From: Pseudoalteromonas sp. A25
GTDB taxonomy: Bacteria > Pseudomonadota > Gammaproteobacteria > Enterobacterales > Alteromonadaceae
Direction of reading: 5' to 3'
Length of the DNA: 64,000 nt
Assembly (NCBI RefSeq): GCF_009176705.1
Contig: NZ_AP021847.1
Coordinates: 786,537-850,536, forward strand
A model generated the notes under the pieces. The model was not told the origin of the DNA. It did no database searches and worked only from the letters and a program-made list of their open reading frames with translations. Position numbers and translations under genes: made by a program. Each line of letters begins with the position of its first letter. Positions within the stretch are counted from its first letter, which is position 1. Below are positions 28,215-37,235 of this stretch, piece after piece.

Positions 28215-29657
28215 CTACTCAAGTTCTAAGCGCGACTGTTCAACAAGATCCTCAGGCAAAGATTTACTGACCGAAACTCCCAACTCTTTAAACTCAGACG
28301 CTTGTTTAATCAGATTACCTTTACCGCTGTATAGTTGTCCGAAAGCTTTTTCATAGCTTTCTTTCGCCTTGTCTAGTTGCTTCCCAACACCATCCATACT
28401 GTGTAAAAATGCGTTCAGTTTGTTGTAAAACTTCTCGGCTCGCAATGCAAGCTCTCGACTATGCTTGCTCTGTTCTTCAAATTTCCAAAGCTGCTTAACA
28501 ATGTTCAAGCTCGTGAGGAGTGTGGTTGGGGTAGCAACTAATACATTCATGTCTAGAGCTTGCTGATACAAGTTTGGATTATGCTTTATCGCTTCAACGA
28601 ATGCAGACTCAACCGGAATGAACATAATAACGACTTCAGGAGAATTTAAGCCTGGCAAGCGTTCATAAGACTTATCACCCAATTCTTTAATTCTTGCTTG
28701 CACTGCAAGGCAATGTTGAGCGAGCGCTTCGTGAGCACTGGTCTCATTATCAGAGTTTACATAACGGGTATATGCGTTCAACGATGTTTTTGCATCGATC
28801 ACTAGGTGACGCTGTTGAGGCAGATACACGATAACATCGGGGCGAAATTTACCTTGCTCAGTAGTAAACGACACCTCTCGTTTGTAGTCAAACCCCGCTC
28901 TTAAACCAGCACTATCAAGCACATTCTCTAGCATCAATTCACCCCAATTTCCTTGGGTCTTCTTCTGACCTTGTAATGCAGTGGTTAACTTGTCGGCTTG
29001 TTCAGTAATGGTTTTATTGTTGGCTTGTAAATGCAACAGCTCTGTTTTTAATGAAGCACGTTGTTTCAGCTCTTCACTATGAATTGCTTCCATTTTATCT
29101 CGAAATCCTTTCAACTCGCCCTGCATTGGCTGAAGCAATTGACTGATCCGTTCCTGACTTTGACTATTAAAGCGTGCTGTCTTTTCCTCAAAAATTTGAT
29201 TGGCGATATTTTCAAACTCTTGTTTTAAAATTGCTTTGGACTTTTCTAATTGTTGAATTTGAGCATCAAATGCGAGTGTTTTTTGCTCTAAAGTTGTTTT
29301 TAAGTCAGTTAACTCTATTTCTAGGCAATGAGACTTTTCTGTACTTTGTGCGAGTGATTTTTCACTTTGTTGCCATAGCTGATGATATTGATTAGCTTGT
29401 TGCTGTTTTTCGCTCAGCCGTGCTTGATATTGCTGACAATGTCCATGTAATTGCAATTTTTCAGCTTGTAACTGCTCAGCTTGCGCTACACATTGTGACA
29501 CTTGTTCACATTGCTCAAACAAACGCTGCTCTAGCATGGCTACTTGTGACGTGAGCTTTTGTTTTTGAATGATGTACCAAGGAAAGGTGACAAGCATACC
29601 GCTGCCAACTAAAACTAAATGTAACCAACTCACTTGCGAAACAATGGTGTCAAACAT
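28215..29657 (-). CDS. rmuC: DNA recombination protein RmuC
   Basis: This 480-residue protein has an N-terminal membrane segment (LHLVLVGSGMLVTFPWYI), then a coiled coil over residues 30-210. The RmuC nuclease-like domain follows, with GNWGELMLENVLDSAGL, PDVIVYLPQQRHLVIDAKTSLNAY and VVIMFIPVESAF. The D-x(n)-DAK pattern recalls the PD-(D/E)XK fold. RmuC limits recombination between short inverted repeats in E. coli. It is monocistronic here. Confidence 0.93.
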   Translation of the reverse strand: MFDTIVSQVSWLHLVLVGSGMLVTFPWYIIQKQKLTSQVAMLEQRLFEQCEQVSQCVAQAEQLQAEKLQLHGHCQQYQARLSEKQQQANQYHQLWQQSEKSLAQSTEKSHCLEIELTDLKTTLEQKTLAFDAQIQQLEKSKAILKQEFENIANQIFEEKTARFNSQSQERISQLLQPMQGELKGFRDKMEAIHSEELKQRASLKTELLHLQANNKTITEQADKLTTALQGQKKTQGNWGELMLENVLDSAGLRAGFDYKREVSFTTEQGKFRPDVIVYLPQQRHLVIDAKTSLNAYTRYVNSDNETSAHEALAQHCLAVQARIKELGDKSYERLPGLNSPEVVIMFIPVESAFVEAIKHNPNLYQQALDMNVLVATPTTLLTSLNIVKQLWKFEEQSKHSRELALRAEKFYNKLNAFLHSMDGVGKQLDKAKESYEKAFGQLYSGKGNLIKQASEFKELGVSVSKSLPEDLVEQSRLELE

Positions 29658-29835
29658 ACATTATCTCAAAGATGTAACTCGTATATTTGATAATACCTTA
29701 ATGAGCCAATACAAGCACTTAATTAACCTCAGGTTTAGATAAGAGTTTTTGAACAATACTCTTTTTTGCCCACTATCAAAGGCGGTTGTAAGTAGGTGTG
29801 CAAAACAGGCTACAAAATTGTTGTATGAGGCTAAT

Positions 29836-30513
29836 TCACGTGTCTAATTGCTGGGCATCATAACGATAACCAGCGCCATACACCGATCCTATTAGCTTTG
29901 CTGAAAACCCAAGTTGCTTTATTTTCTTTCGAATATTTTTGATGTGACTATCAATCACGCGATCTGAGATATCAAAATTGTCAGGCTGAATGAAATCTAA
30001 AATTTGCTGACGTGAAAACACTCGGCTCGGTGCTTTATACAAAAGCAAAAATATATCAAACTCCACCTTAGTCAGGGCAAGCGATTTACCAACAATACGG
30101 ATGGATATCTCAGCTTCATTAACTATCACACCTTTTTGCTCTTGCTGACTAGGTGTACAACGTCTCAGTATTGCTTTAATACGCATGACAAGCTCTGCTG
30201 CACTAAAGGGCTTACATACATAGTCATCGGCACCAAATTCAAGCCCTTTGAGTCTGTCTGCTTCAGCTACCTTTGCAGTAACCATCACAATGGGCACCAT
30301 TGAAAATTGACGAATTTGCTTCATACACTCAACACCATCTTGGTTTGGCAACATGATATCCATGACAATAGCATCTGGTTGATTATTGTTAACCCAATCA
30401 ACAACAAGCGCACCATCAGCAATATGAGATGTTGCAAAGCCAGACGCTTTAAAAAATAGTGCTAGTTGTTCAGCTATATCAAAATCATCTTCAACAATCA
30501 AAATGCGATGCAT
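29836..30513 (-). CDS. OmpR-family response regulator, orphan
   Basis: This protein of about 225 residues has a receiver domain (VEDDFDIAEQL, phosphoacceptor AIVMDIMLPNQDG, lysine VCKPFSA) and a winged-helix domain (VEFDIFLLL, RQQILDFI, DSHIKNIRKKI, GSVYGAGYRYD). The ATG at 30513 follows GAGGAAG and is preferred to the longer start. A small gene lies eight bases upstream. No histidine kinase gene is adjacent, so the partner must be elsewhere. Confidence 0.9.
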   Translation of the reverse strand: MHRILIVEDDFDIAEQLALFFKASGFATSHIADGALVVDWVNNNQPDAIVMDIMLPNQDGVECMKQIRQFSMVPIVMVTAKVAEADRLKGLEFGADDYVCKPFSAAELVMRIKAILRRCTPSQQEQKGVIVNEAEISIRIVGKSLALTKVEFDIFLLLYKAPSRVFSRQQILDFIQPDNFDISDRVIDSHIKNIRKKIKQLGFSAKLIGSVYGAGYRYDAQQLDT

Positions 30514-30521
30514 AAACTTCC

Positions 30522-30725
30522 TCAATTCACAATGACACAGTGCGCGGCTTTTAACTGCTCATTCACCTTACGTCGTAATGCGTCAGATAACGTCTCATCC
30601 AAAAGCAGCATGAGTAAGATATTATCAACCTCTTGACTAGCAGCTACTTCATTTAGAAGATCATAATCGCATTGTGATTCAGGTTCTATAAAATTTAAAT
30701 TGGGTGGTATTTCATGACGGGGCAT
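30522..30725 (-). CDS. Small hypothetical protein upstream of orphan regulator
   Basis: I do not recognise this 67-residue acidic protein. Residues 20-60 are predicted helix (LLNEVAASQEVDNILLMLLLDETLSDALRRKV, given here as key segments), and the first 18 residues are polar. It ends eight bases before the response regulator, so the two are probably co-transcribed. AAGGAAA precedes its start. It could be a small partner or modulator of the regulator. Confidence 0.55.
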   Translation of the reverse strand: MPRHEIPPNLNFIEPESQCDYDLLNEVAASQEVDNILLMLLLDETLSDALRRKVNEQLKAAHCVIVN

Positions 30726-31064
30726 GATGATATTTCCTTATTAAAATTAACCAACTCAATGAATGCAGTAAAAGTGAACTTTAGTATGGGCATTTAATCA
30801 TCATAATGTGGAGCAAATATGGAATTTTACTAAACAGAAGAACTGCAATATAAAAAGATGCTCACTCACAGGGTAAAACTACGGATTGGTATTAGAACCA
30901 GCAAAAATAACTAAAAACAAAAAGCCAGCTTACGCTGGCTTTATTACAAAAATGGTAATCAAGGGGGAATCAACAAATGCTTATCGCTACAACAAGCATA
31001 ACAATAGACCCGCTAAAATCGGTTTAGTTCATTAGAAAATAAAAATAATCGCTCACAAACTAAG
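30726..31064. other. Non-coding gap of 339 bases
   Basis: This gap holds the promoter region of the small protein-regulator operon, one isolated iteron-like core (GGAATTTTACTAAAC at 30831-30845) and the helicase terminator at 30921-30942. I see no gene in it. Confidence 0.5.
30921..30942 (-). terminator. Terminator of the SNF2 helicase gene
   Basis: The stem AAAGCCAGC pairs with GCTGGCTTT over a 4-base loop, and a T-rich stretch follows on the minus strand. It lies about 120 bases beyond the helicase stop. Confidence 0.75.
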
Positions 31065-34000
31065 TTATCTAAGCAGCGACAACATCTGCTCTTCATCAAA
31101 GCTGTTTAAATTCATCGCCTTATCTTCAAAAAGGGCATCTACTAGCGCCTGTTTTTGTTTTTGCATATGAAATACTTTTTGCTCAATAGAGTTAGCCATA
31201 ATGAGTTTATAAACAAATACCGGTTTATCTTGTCCTATCCGGTAAGCTCTATCTGTGGCCTGATTTTCAACAGCGGGGTTCCACCATGGATCAAAGTGAA
31301 TAACAGTATCTGCTTGTGTTAAATTTAATCCGGTTCCTCCGGCCTTTAAACTGATCAGAAAGACGTTACACTGCCCTTGTGTAAATGCGCTAATCACCTT
31401 ATCTCGGTGACGAGTTTGCCCAGTTAGCATTGTAAAAGGCAGCTGTTGCTGTTCACATTGCTGTGCAATTAGATCTAGTACACTGGTAAATTGACTAAAA
31501 ATGATGATTTTTCTACCTTGTTCAAGCATTACAGGTAGATGATCTTTCAACCACTCAAACTTAGCACTCAATGCATCACTTTGATTGTCAACCAGGGTTG
31601 GGTGACAACAAATCTGCCTAAGCTTTAATAAAGCATCTAAGAACATCAACTTGCTTCGCTGCACACCTTGCTCTTTAAATAAGTGCGTTAAATTGTCTTC
31701 GACTTGTTGTTGAACACTGTGATACAGCGCTGCTTGATTGGGGGAGAACTCTAACTCTTTTACTAACTCTGTTTTATCAGGTAACTCCTGCACCACTTGT
31801 GCTTTAGTACGACGCAGAATAAAAGGCGCGATAACGGCATGTAACTCTTTTGCGCGCTCTCTATCTTGCTCTTTTTCAATAGGGTACTGAAAATACTGTT
31901 TGAATTGTTGCCTAGTCCCTAGAATATCAGGCATCACGAAATCGAGTAACGACTTGAGTTCTAATAGATTATTTTCAACAGGGGTACCGCTTAAACACAA
32001 TTTAAACTGCGCTTTTAACTGTTTTACACATTTAGAAATTTGCGCTGATTCATTTTTTATATATTGCGCTTCATCTAGCACTATAGAATCAAAATCAAGG
32101 CCCTTGTAATACGCTAAATCCCGTTTCAAAAGCGGATAAGTAGTTAAAATAAACTTTGCTTTATGAATATGCTCAAGGCTTTCCTCACGATTACTGCCAT
32201 GCACAGTCGTTAGGTTTAAATGAGGCGCAAAGCGAGCAAACTCACTTTGCCAATTACCAACAAGACTAGTTGGGCACACAATCAGACTCGGTGTATTAAC
32301 CAACGTATTATGTTGAGTAATAAAGTATGCGATCACTTGTAGCGTTTTACCTAGCCCCATATCGTCTGCCAAGATCCCGCCCAGCTGATGTCGATTTAAA
32401 AATTTAAGCCAATTGACCCCTTGCTCTTGATAGTCTCTCAGGACAAAAGTTTGACTTGTGCTGGCTGGAATGATGTTAGATACATTTTTGGGGTTTTGTA
32501 GCTCGTCTAGATAACTTAATAGCCGTTCGTCATCACAACTAATTTTAATATTCTCAAGCTTAAACAGATCGTTTGCGAAATAAAGCGGAAATTTGAATTG
32601 GCTATTTGATAAATAATAACTAAAACGCGACTTAAGAGACAGCAGCACAGTATAGGTGGTGCTATTTACGGCATAGGATTGTTCAGCAATTTTGATGTAC
32701 TGAAACTGATTAGCCAGTTCGTTGATTTCTGAACGCGGCTTAGTATCCCAATCAAGCAACACGGTTTTGTCACCAAATTGCACTTTGCCAAAAATATGAT
32801 GATGCTTATCTCTACGTAAAGCTAATGAGACAACAGGTTCAATAACGGGCTCGTCTATTGAAATCTCATCGACGTTCCAGCCCCTTTCTAATAGTTGAGG
32901 GCGCACTTCATTGTTAAACCAATGATAAGCTTGATTATTACCAGCAGGAAGGGCAAATAGTCCATCGATGTAATTTAAACCCGCACCGACGAGTAACTGC
33001 TCATTGCGTTTTTGCTGTTTGGTGAGCTCGTCCGCAGACAACTTATTGGCTTTGTCCCAACTTAACTTAAAACGTATGCCTTCATGAGTATCAATTATCC
33101 TTAAGTAGCTACTCATGCGAGTTGTTATGACTTGGTTACTTACGCCTTTTGGAGGCTCAATTACATCCGCACAGTATAATTTCGCAAAACGTTGATAAAC
33201 TTGATCTAATTGCTCTTTTGAAACCGCTGGCATTGTCAACAGATGGGCAATTTCGATGCTGTTAAGCTCTGAGTTGATGGGTCCGATGCACAGACGCTCA
33301 GTATCGAGGTAATAGGGGGGATCCGTCTTGAGCAATTGCCAATGCTCAATATTGCTCAATTGCGCCTTTAACTGGTAGCCTTTATCTTGTTGCCATACAA
33401 ATTTAAGGCTCTGCTGATGTGCTGTAGTTAACGCTGTGCGGTTGTTTTGAAAGAATAACCTGTTTGTCTGTAACAGCTGTAGTAACGCAGCGTAACCCCA
33501 CGTCCCGCTCAGCTCATAATGACCAGGGGTGTTTTGAGAACGAACCCAGGTAAATAATCTAAAATCATCATCAGCCACACCTGCTGGCGGTAATTGACTC
33601 GTGAGCTGCTGCTCTGTTAGTGGTCGACCTAGCGGGTAAGAGCCATCAGGCTTAAATGGCGCGATCTTGGGAACAAGTAATAACTCTTCGCCATGTAACT
33701 CAAGACAAAACAATAGAACATTATCAGGTTCATTTAACTTAGGAGACTGCAATTGCTCCAACTCGTTGAACCAATCGTTAACCAAATATGCCTCGCCAAA
33801 CCCACCTGAATGTTCAACTTTTAGTTTTAACAATACCGCTGCAATATGACGGCATTTCGTGTTGTTTGAACAAGTGCATTGGGCCTCAACCCTTGGGCCA
33901 TTCGCCTTTTGCTCAATGCTTATGTGCTGTGAAAAAGTGTTGCCATAATTACCAATGATTTGCGCATCTATTTTTGAAAAGTCATCACTATGTTCTAGAA

Positions 34001-34163
34001 AGCTAATTTGTGAGTCTTTCAGGTACTCTTTGGCTTTATTGAGCATTTGCGTATTAAAATACTGTTTTAAAAAACGCTCAGAAAGTGGAAATTGTGTAGA
34101 TTGCTCTTGTTTAATTTCTTCAAACAAGGCTAATAACTGTTCTTTAGATAACTGCGTAGACAT
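31065..34163 (-). CDS. SNF2-family helicase with SWIM zinc finger
   Basis: This protein has about 1,032 residues. An N-terminal SWIM zinc-binding motif (CTCSNNTKCRHIAAVLLKL near residue 100) is followed by a long spacer. The SNF2 ATPase then shows Walker A DDMGLGKTLQ, motif II LDEAQYIKN in place of the usual DEAH, motif III LSGTPVEN, and motifs V and VI in LKAGGTGLNLTQA and QATDRAYRIGQ. It should be a DNA-dependent ATPase that remodels protein-DNA complexes such as stalled RNA polymerase. An ATG at 34163 replaces the weak GTG at 34169. Confidence 0.9.
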   Translation of the reverse strand: MSTQLSKEQLLALFEEIKQEQSTQFPLSERFLKQYFNTQMLNKAKEYLKDSQISFLEHSDDFSKIDAQIIGNYGNTFSQHISIEQKANGPRVEAQCTCSNNTKCRHIAAVLLKLKVEHSGGFGEAYLVNDWFNELEQLQSPKLNEPDNVLLFCLELHGEELLLVPKIAPFKPDGSYPLGRPLTEQQLTSQLPPAGVADDDFRLFTWVRSQNTPGHYELSGTWGYAALLQLLQTNRLFFQNNRTALTTAHQQSLKFVWQQDKGYQLKAQLSNIEHWQLLKTDPPYYLDTERLCIGPINSELNSIEIAHLLTMPAVSKEQLDQVYQRFAKLYCADVIEPPKGVSNQVITTRMSSYLRIIDTHEGIRFKLSWDKANKLSADELTKQQKRNEQLLVGAGLNYIDGLFALPAGNNQAYHWFNNEVRPQLLERGWNVDEISIDEPVIEPVVSLALRRDKHHHIFGKVQFGDKTVLLDWDTKPRSEINELANQFQYIKIAEQSYAVNSTTYTVLLSLKSRFSYYLSNSQFKFPLYFANDLFKLENIKISCDDERLLSYLDELQNPKNVSNIIPASTSQTFVLRDYQEQGVNWLKFLNRHQLGGILADDMGLGKTLQVIAYFITQHNTLVNTPSLIVCPTSLVGNWQSEFARFAPHLNLTTVHGSNREESLEHIHKAKFILTTYPLLKRDLAYYKGLDFDSIVLDEAQYIKNESAQISKCVKQLKAQFKLCLSGTPVENNLLELKSLLDFVMPDILGTRQQFKQYFQYPIEKEQDRERAKELHAVIAPFILRRTKAQVVQELPDKTELVKELEFSPNQAALYHSVQQQVEDNLTHLFKEQGVQRSKLMFLDALLKLRQICCHPTLVDNQSDALSAKFEWLKDHLPVMLEQGRKIIIFSQFTSVLDLIAQQCEQQQLPFTMLTGQTRHRDKVISAFTQGQCNVFLISLKAGGTGLNLTQADTVIHFDPWWNPAVENQATDRAYRIGQDKPVFVYKLIMANSIEQKVFHMQKQKQALVDALFEDKAMNLNSFDEEQMLSLLR

Positions 34164-34289
34164 CAGCACAACACTAAAATTTAATTATCCGCCCAGTATA
34201 TGGGATTGTGCTTGTTAGCAAAAGGGGTAGGTAAACAATAAAATTCATTATTCAACTGGTTGGATCTGCGATACATAGCTTGATGTTAA

Positions 34290-34317
34290 GACCAAGTAGA
34301 AAAACGCCTACTTGGTC
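34290..34317. promoter_or_regulatory. Inverted repeat downstream of parB (terminator or parS candidate)
   Basis: A perfect 10-base inverted repeat (GACCAAGTAG, 8-base spacer, CTACTTGGTC) lies 10 bases beyond the parB stop. P1-type partition systems keep parS just downstream of parB, so this could be the centromere. It could equally be a terminator, although the T run is inside the loop on the minus strand and only TTAAC follows. Confidence 0.4.
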
Positions 34318-34326
34318 ACTTTTAAT

Positions 34327-35289
34327 TTAGTTATAACTAGAAAGTATTTTATTTAGCTGTTCCAAGCGTTTATCTGTAAGTACCCGGTTGTCAATTTTGA
34401 TAGTGACATCGCCACTTTTAAGGCTCCTTTGTACTTTTACGAAATCACTTTCTAATAATGATTCGTTACGATGTGATTTCTCTTCAAATGTCGTGAGGTA
34501 TTTTGTGATCAGCAACGAACGCTTTTCATCACTCATTTGTTCTACCATAAATGCTTGAGTTGGCGCGCTATCTACCATTTCTTGAAACATACTAGGGTCA
34601 AGATTAATCGCTTCGATAATCTTTTTAGCTGCTTCTCTGCCTACATGATTAGCTGTAGGGTAAAGATTAAGTACGTTTTTAGGAATATGTTCAAATGCTT
34701 TTATCGCATCTGCTATTGCAGTATGAGAAACACCTTCAATAGCTGCTATTTCTCGAAAGGAACCTTTTTTCCCTTGCTCTTGAAGCTTATGCTTAGTTTC
34801 AGCGTATGCTTGACCTAACTCCCATAAGCTAGGCGCAATGTATTGATCTGAAGACACAGCCAGTAACTTTGCGTCATCATCATTAAAATCATTAGATGAC
34901 AGAACAACATAATCTGCTGAACCGAGTAAACACGCCTTACGTCGTCTGGAACCCGATAAAACCCATTGAATGTTGTCTTTTTGCCAGCATAAAGCAGGAT
35001 GCAGATTACGTTTATCATTTTTTATTGCAGGTAAGATATCTGCAACTGAGCGTTCATTTAAAAGTGATTGTTCGCGACGATTCTGACCGTATACTTTTGT
35101 TTTTAGCTCTATTTCTTTGTGTTTGATCACATGACATGTCAGCGTGATCGTTCTATTAGGATCACTTGGTGCTGGCATGGTGATCACATCGCCGACTTTA
35201 GCTTGATCTAACAAATCATCAAGACTACTTCCTTCAACAGGAGAGGCAAATGGGTCTAGTCTTGTATCGTTTTTACGTTTCTTTGCCAT
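34327..35289 (-). CDS. parB: ParB-type partition protein
   Basis: This 320-residue protein has the order expected of a plasmid or chromid ParB. A basic N-terminus (MAKKRKNDTRLDPF) is followed by a ParB/Srx-like domain, including HPALCWQKDNIQWVLSGSRRRKACLLG, and a helix-turn-helix (FREIAAIEGVSHTAIADAIKAFEHIP) near residues 185-210. The C-terminal dimerisation region follows. The arginine-rich GSRRRKA segment corresponds to the CTP-binding box found in ParB proteins. It lies 18 bases after parA in the same operon and would load on parS to drive segregation of this replicon. Confidence 0.88.
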   Translation of the reverse strand: MAKKRKNDTRLDPFASPVEGSSLDDLLDQAKVGDVITMPAPSDPNRTITLTCHVIKHKEIELKTKVYGQNRREQSLLNERSVADILPAIKNDKRNLHPALCWQKDNIQWVLSGSRRRKACLLGSADYVVLSSNDFNDDDAKLLAVSSDQYIAPSLWELGQAYAETKHKLQEQGKKGSFREIAAIEGVSHTAIADAIKAFEHIPKNVLNLYPTANHVGREAAKKIIEAINLDPSMFQEMVDSAPTQAFMVEQMSDEKRSLLITKYLTTFEEKSHRNESLLESDFVKVQRSLKSGDVTIKIDNRVLTDKRLEQLNKILSSYN

Positions 35290-35307
35290 TGGATAACCTT
35301 ATTATAA

Positions 35308-36537
35308 TTACGTCAGTGATGATTGAGTCGATGGCCAATTTGAGCGGATCAGCATTTCTAATTCATCAACAACGTCTTTGATATTTTCTTGAGCTTTTAT
35401 TAAAGATTCTCTGCTTGCTAAGCTATCAGACGTTTTTTGGTCAAAAATAGTATTAAAAGACGACGAGCTAGCGGTAATTGCAGAGCTGTGGTTAATAGGG
35501 TAGCTCATGACTTGCCGACCAAATGCACTGCGTACGTCTTTAACAATATCTCTTTGCGAATGATTACCTTTCACATAATTTGTGACTAAAAACTGCATGA
35601 AATCCCAACCATCATGACCAAGTGCGGCAACGGTATGATAAATTTCACCTAAGCGTTTCAAGTATTTGTTATTTGCATCAAAATCTACTGCTTCTGGATG
35701 AACTGGAATTAGCATTGCGGTAGAAGCCATCAGTGCGTTATAAAACATGAAGTTAAGAGAGGGGGCTGTGTCTATCAAGATGATATCAAACTCTTTTTCT
35801 ACAGGTTCAATTACTTTCTCATATAACTTATGGTAATGGCGTGTTTGTTCATAACTCGAGCTTTCTTTGAGCTCAGTTGCTGTTTCATGCTCAAAATAAA
35901 AATCATCCATACCTGATGGTAAAACGCGAATATTTGGAATATGCGTAGTTTGAAACGCACCTGATACGACACTTTCCCATGTTTCATTTTCTTCAAGCTC
36001 GATGCAATCTCTCATTAGATCACCAACCGTTATTGGCTCTGGATCATTGGAAGGAAAAAAGCTTGATGAAGAACCTTGAGGGTCTAAATCTATGATACCG
36101 ATACGATATCTTTTAATATTCGTTGTTGCTAATGCGGCGGCAATATTAACCAACGATGTTGTTTTACCACATCCACCTTTTAAAGAGTTAATGACGATAA
36201 CTTGTAATTTATCTCCTTGCTTTCGCTGATCTGCATCTACGCCCATTATTTCAGCCATCGCGAAGATATTGGCTAACGTATATGCATAGTGACCATTAGC
36301 ACCTTTTTGAATGCTCAGGTGATCAAAGTCGCCCTGATCATGTCTTCTTTTTAAGGTTCTATTGTTACAACCGAGTAAATCAGCAGCCGCCTTTTGGGTA
36401 TATGTTCTTAATTCTTTATCATCAGTTTTTAGATGTGCTCTATAGTGTTGTATTCGTCCTTCAAGAGATTGTTCTGCTACTTCTGCAGTTGCTTTTAAAA
36501 GACTATAAGTTGATAGTGCTTTATTATTGATTGACAT
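35308..36537 (-). CDS. parA: ParA-type partition ATPase (type Ia)
   Basis: This 409-residue protein has an N-terminal extension of about 110 residues with a helix-turn-helix-like segment (TQKAAADLLGCNNRTLKRRHDQG), then a deviant Walker A motif, SLKGGCGKTTSLVNIAAAL, near residue 134. The Walker A' motif GIIDLDPQGSSS and IILIDTAPSL follow. The length and DNA-binding extension place it with the P1/F type Ia proteins that repress their own promoter. Together with ParB it moves the replicon to the cell halves. The gene is divergent from rep across the origin. Confidence 0.93.
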   Translation of the reverse strand: MSINNKALSTYSLLKATAEVAEQSLEGRIQHYRAHLKTDDKELRTYTQKAAADLLGCNNRTLKRRHDQGDFDHLSIQKGANGHYAYTLANIFAMAEIMGVDADQRKQGDKLQVIVINSLKGGCGKTTSLVNIAAALATTNIKRYRIGIIDLDPQGSSSSFFPSNDPEPITVGDLMRDCIELEENETWESVVSGAFQTTHIPNIRVLPSGMDDFYFEHETATELKESSSYEQTRHYHKLYEKVIEPVEKEFDIILIDTAPSLNFMFYNALMASTAMLIPVHPEAVDFDANNKYLKRLGEIYHTVAALGHDGWDFMQFLVTNYVKGNHSQRDIVKDVRSAFGRQVMSYPINHSSAITASSSSFNTIFDQKTSDSLASRESLIKAQENIKDVVDELEMLIRSNWPSTQSSLT

Positions 36538-36555
36538 ACACGATATCCTTTACTT

Positions 36556-36732
36556 GATACCTAACATTATAATGTCCATTAAATTAGTAGTAAACAATAA
36601 AATAAAGAGACATATGAATTATTACCTACTATAAGAATAAATAAAGAGTTTAAGTATGGTTAAATATATAGGTATTAAAGACTAGAGTACTATATTAAGT
36701 ATGCAACTTATTGATTTTAATAGGTATTACTT
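36556..36732. promoter_or_regulatory. Candidate parA operator repeats and AT-rich segment
   Basis: The motif TAGGTATTA, or its close forms, occurs four times in the 180 bases upstream of parA: on the minus strand at 36556 (GATACCTAA) and 36621 (ATTACCTA), and on the plus strand at 36668 (ATAGGTATTAA) and 36719 (AATAGGTATTAC). Type Ia ParA proteins repress their own operon through such repeats. The stretch 36580-36720 is also strikingly AT-rich and could be the duplex-unwinding element of the origin. Confidence 0.5.
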
Positions 36733-36846
36733 AAAATTTTGGATCAGCTTTTTACTCAGTAAAGATCAGATCTTTATCCAGTCACAGATCGAACTTTTAC
36801 TAAGCTGATTTATAGGCTTTTACTTATGAACTGCTTATTAACAGGC

Positions 36847-36855
36847 TTATCCACA
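36847..36855 (+). promoter_or_regulatory. DnaA box, perfect consensus
   Basis: TTATCCACA occurs in the middle of the iteron array, suggesting that DnaA joins the plasmid-type initiator at this origin. Confidence 0.8.
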
Positions 36856-36994
36856 ATTTGGTGACTGAAGATCAAGTTTTTACTAAGTAAAATCAAAGAA
36901 TTACACACAGGTTTCTGTGTAAATCTCTTTCTCAGCAAGTATAGATCTGATCTATTCTTGGTTTAGATCTGATCTCTACTAAGTCATTAGCTAG

Positions 36995-37003
36995 TTATTC
37001 ACA
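36995..37003 (+). promoter_or_regulatory. DnaA box, second copy
   Basis: TTATTCACA fits the TTATNCACA consensus and lies 148 bases right of the first box, between iterons. Confidence 0.65.
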
Positions 37004-37235
37004 GGACGATTAAAAATCAGTGATTTATCTACCGATTTGGCGCCTTTTTGTGACATTGAATGGGACTTAAACGAACTATCTTAGTATAATAATGATCCAT
37101 TGCTGATTCACTTAGTAAAATATCGATCTGAGATGAAAAGTTCTATTTGGATCTGATTTTTACTAACTTAAGGCATTAACTTTTGCTTATGAATATGTTG
37201 TTATAAGCTGTCATAATATTTTGGAAGTAAGAACA

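Larger units (their letters stand above)
36741..37167. other. Replication origin of the replicon: iterons, DnaA boxes and Dam sites
   Basis: Iterons with the pattern GATC-NNGA-TTTTTACTAA lie at 36741, 36785, 36868, 36964 and 37149 on the plus strand and at 37111-37130 on the minus strand. Partial copies lie at 36761, 36813 and 36941. Twelve GATC sites occur in this stretch, where about two are expected by chance, so Dam methylation may gate firing. Two DnaA boxes are present, and rep starts 69 bases to the right. The inverted iteron just upstream of rep may serve to repress rep. Confidence 0.85.

Noticed and set aside
35125..35149. Imperfect palindrome GATCAC...GTGATC inside parB, considered as parS
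   Set aside because: It lies within the coding sequence, has mismatched inner arms and is a single copy. The repeats at 34290 and 39965 are better candidates.
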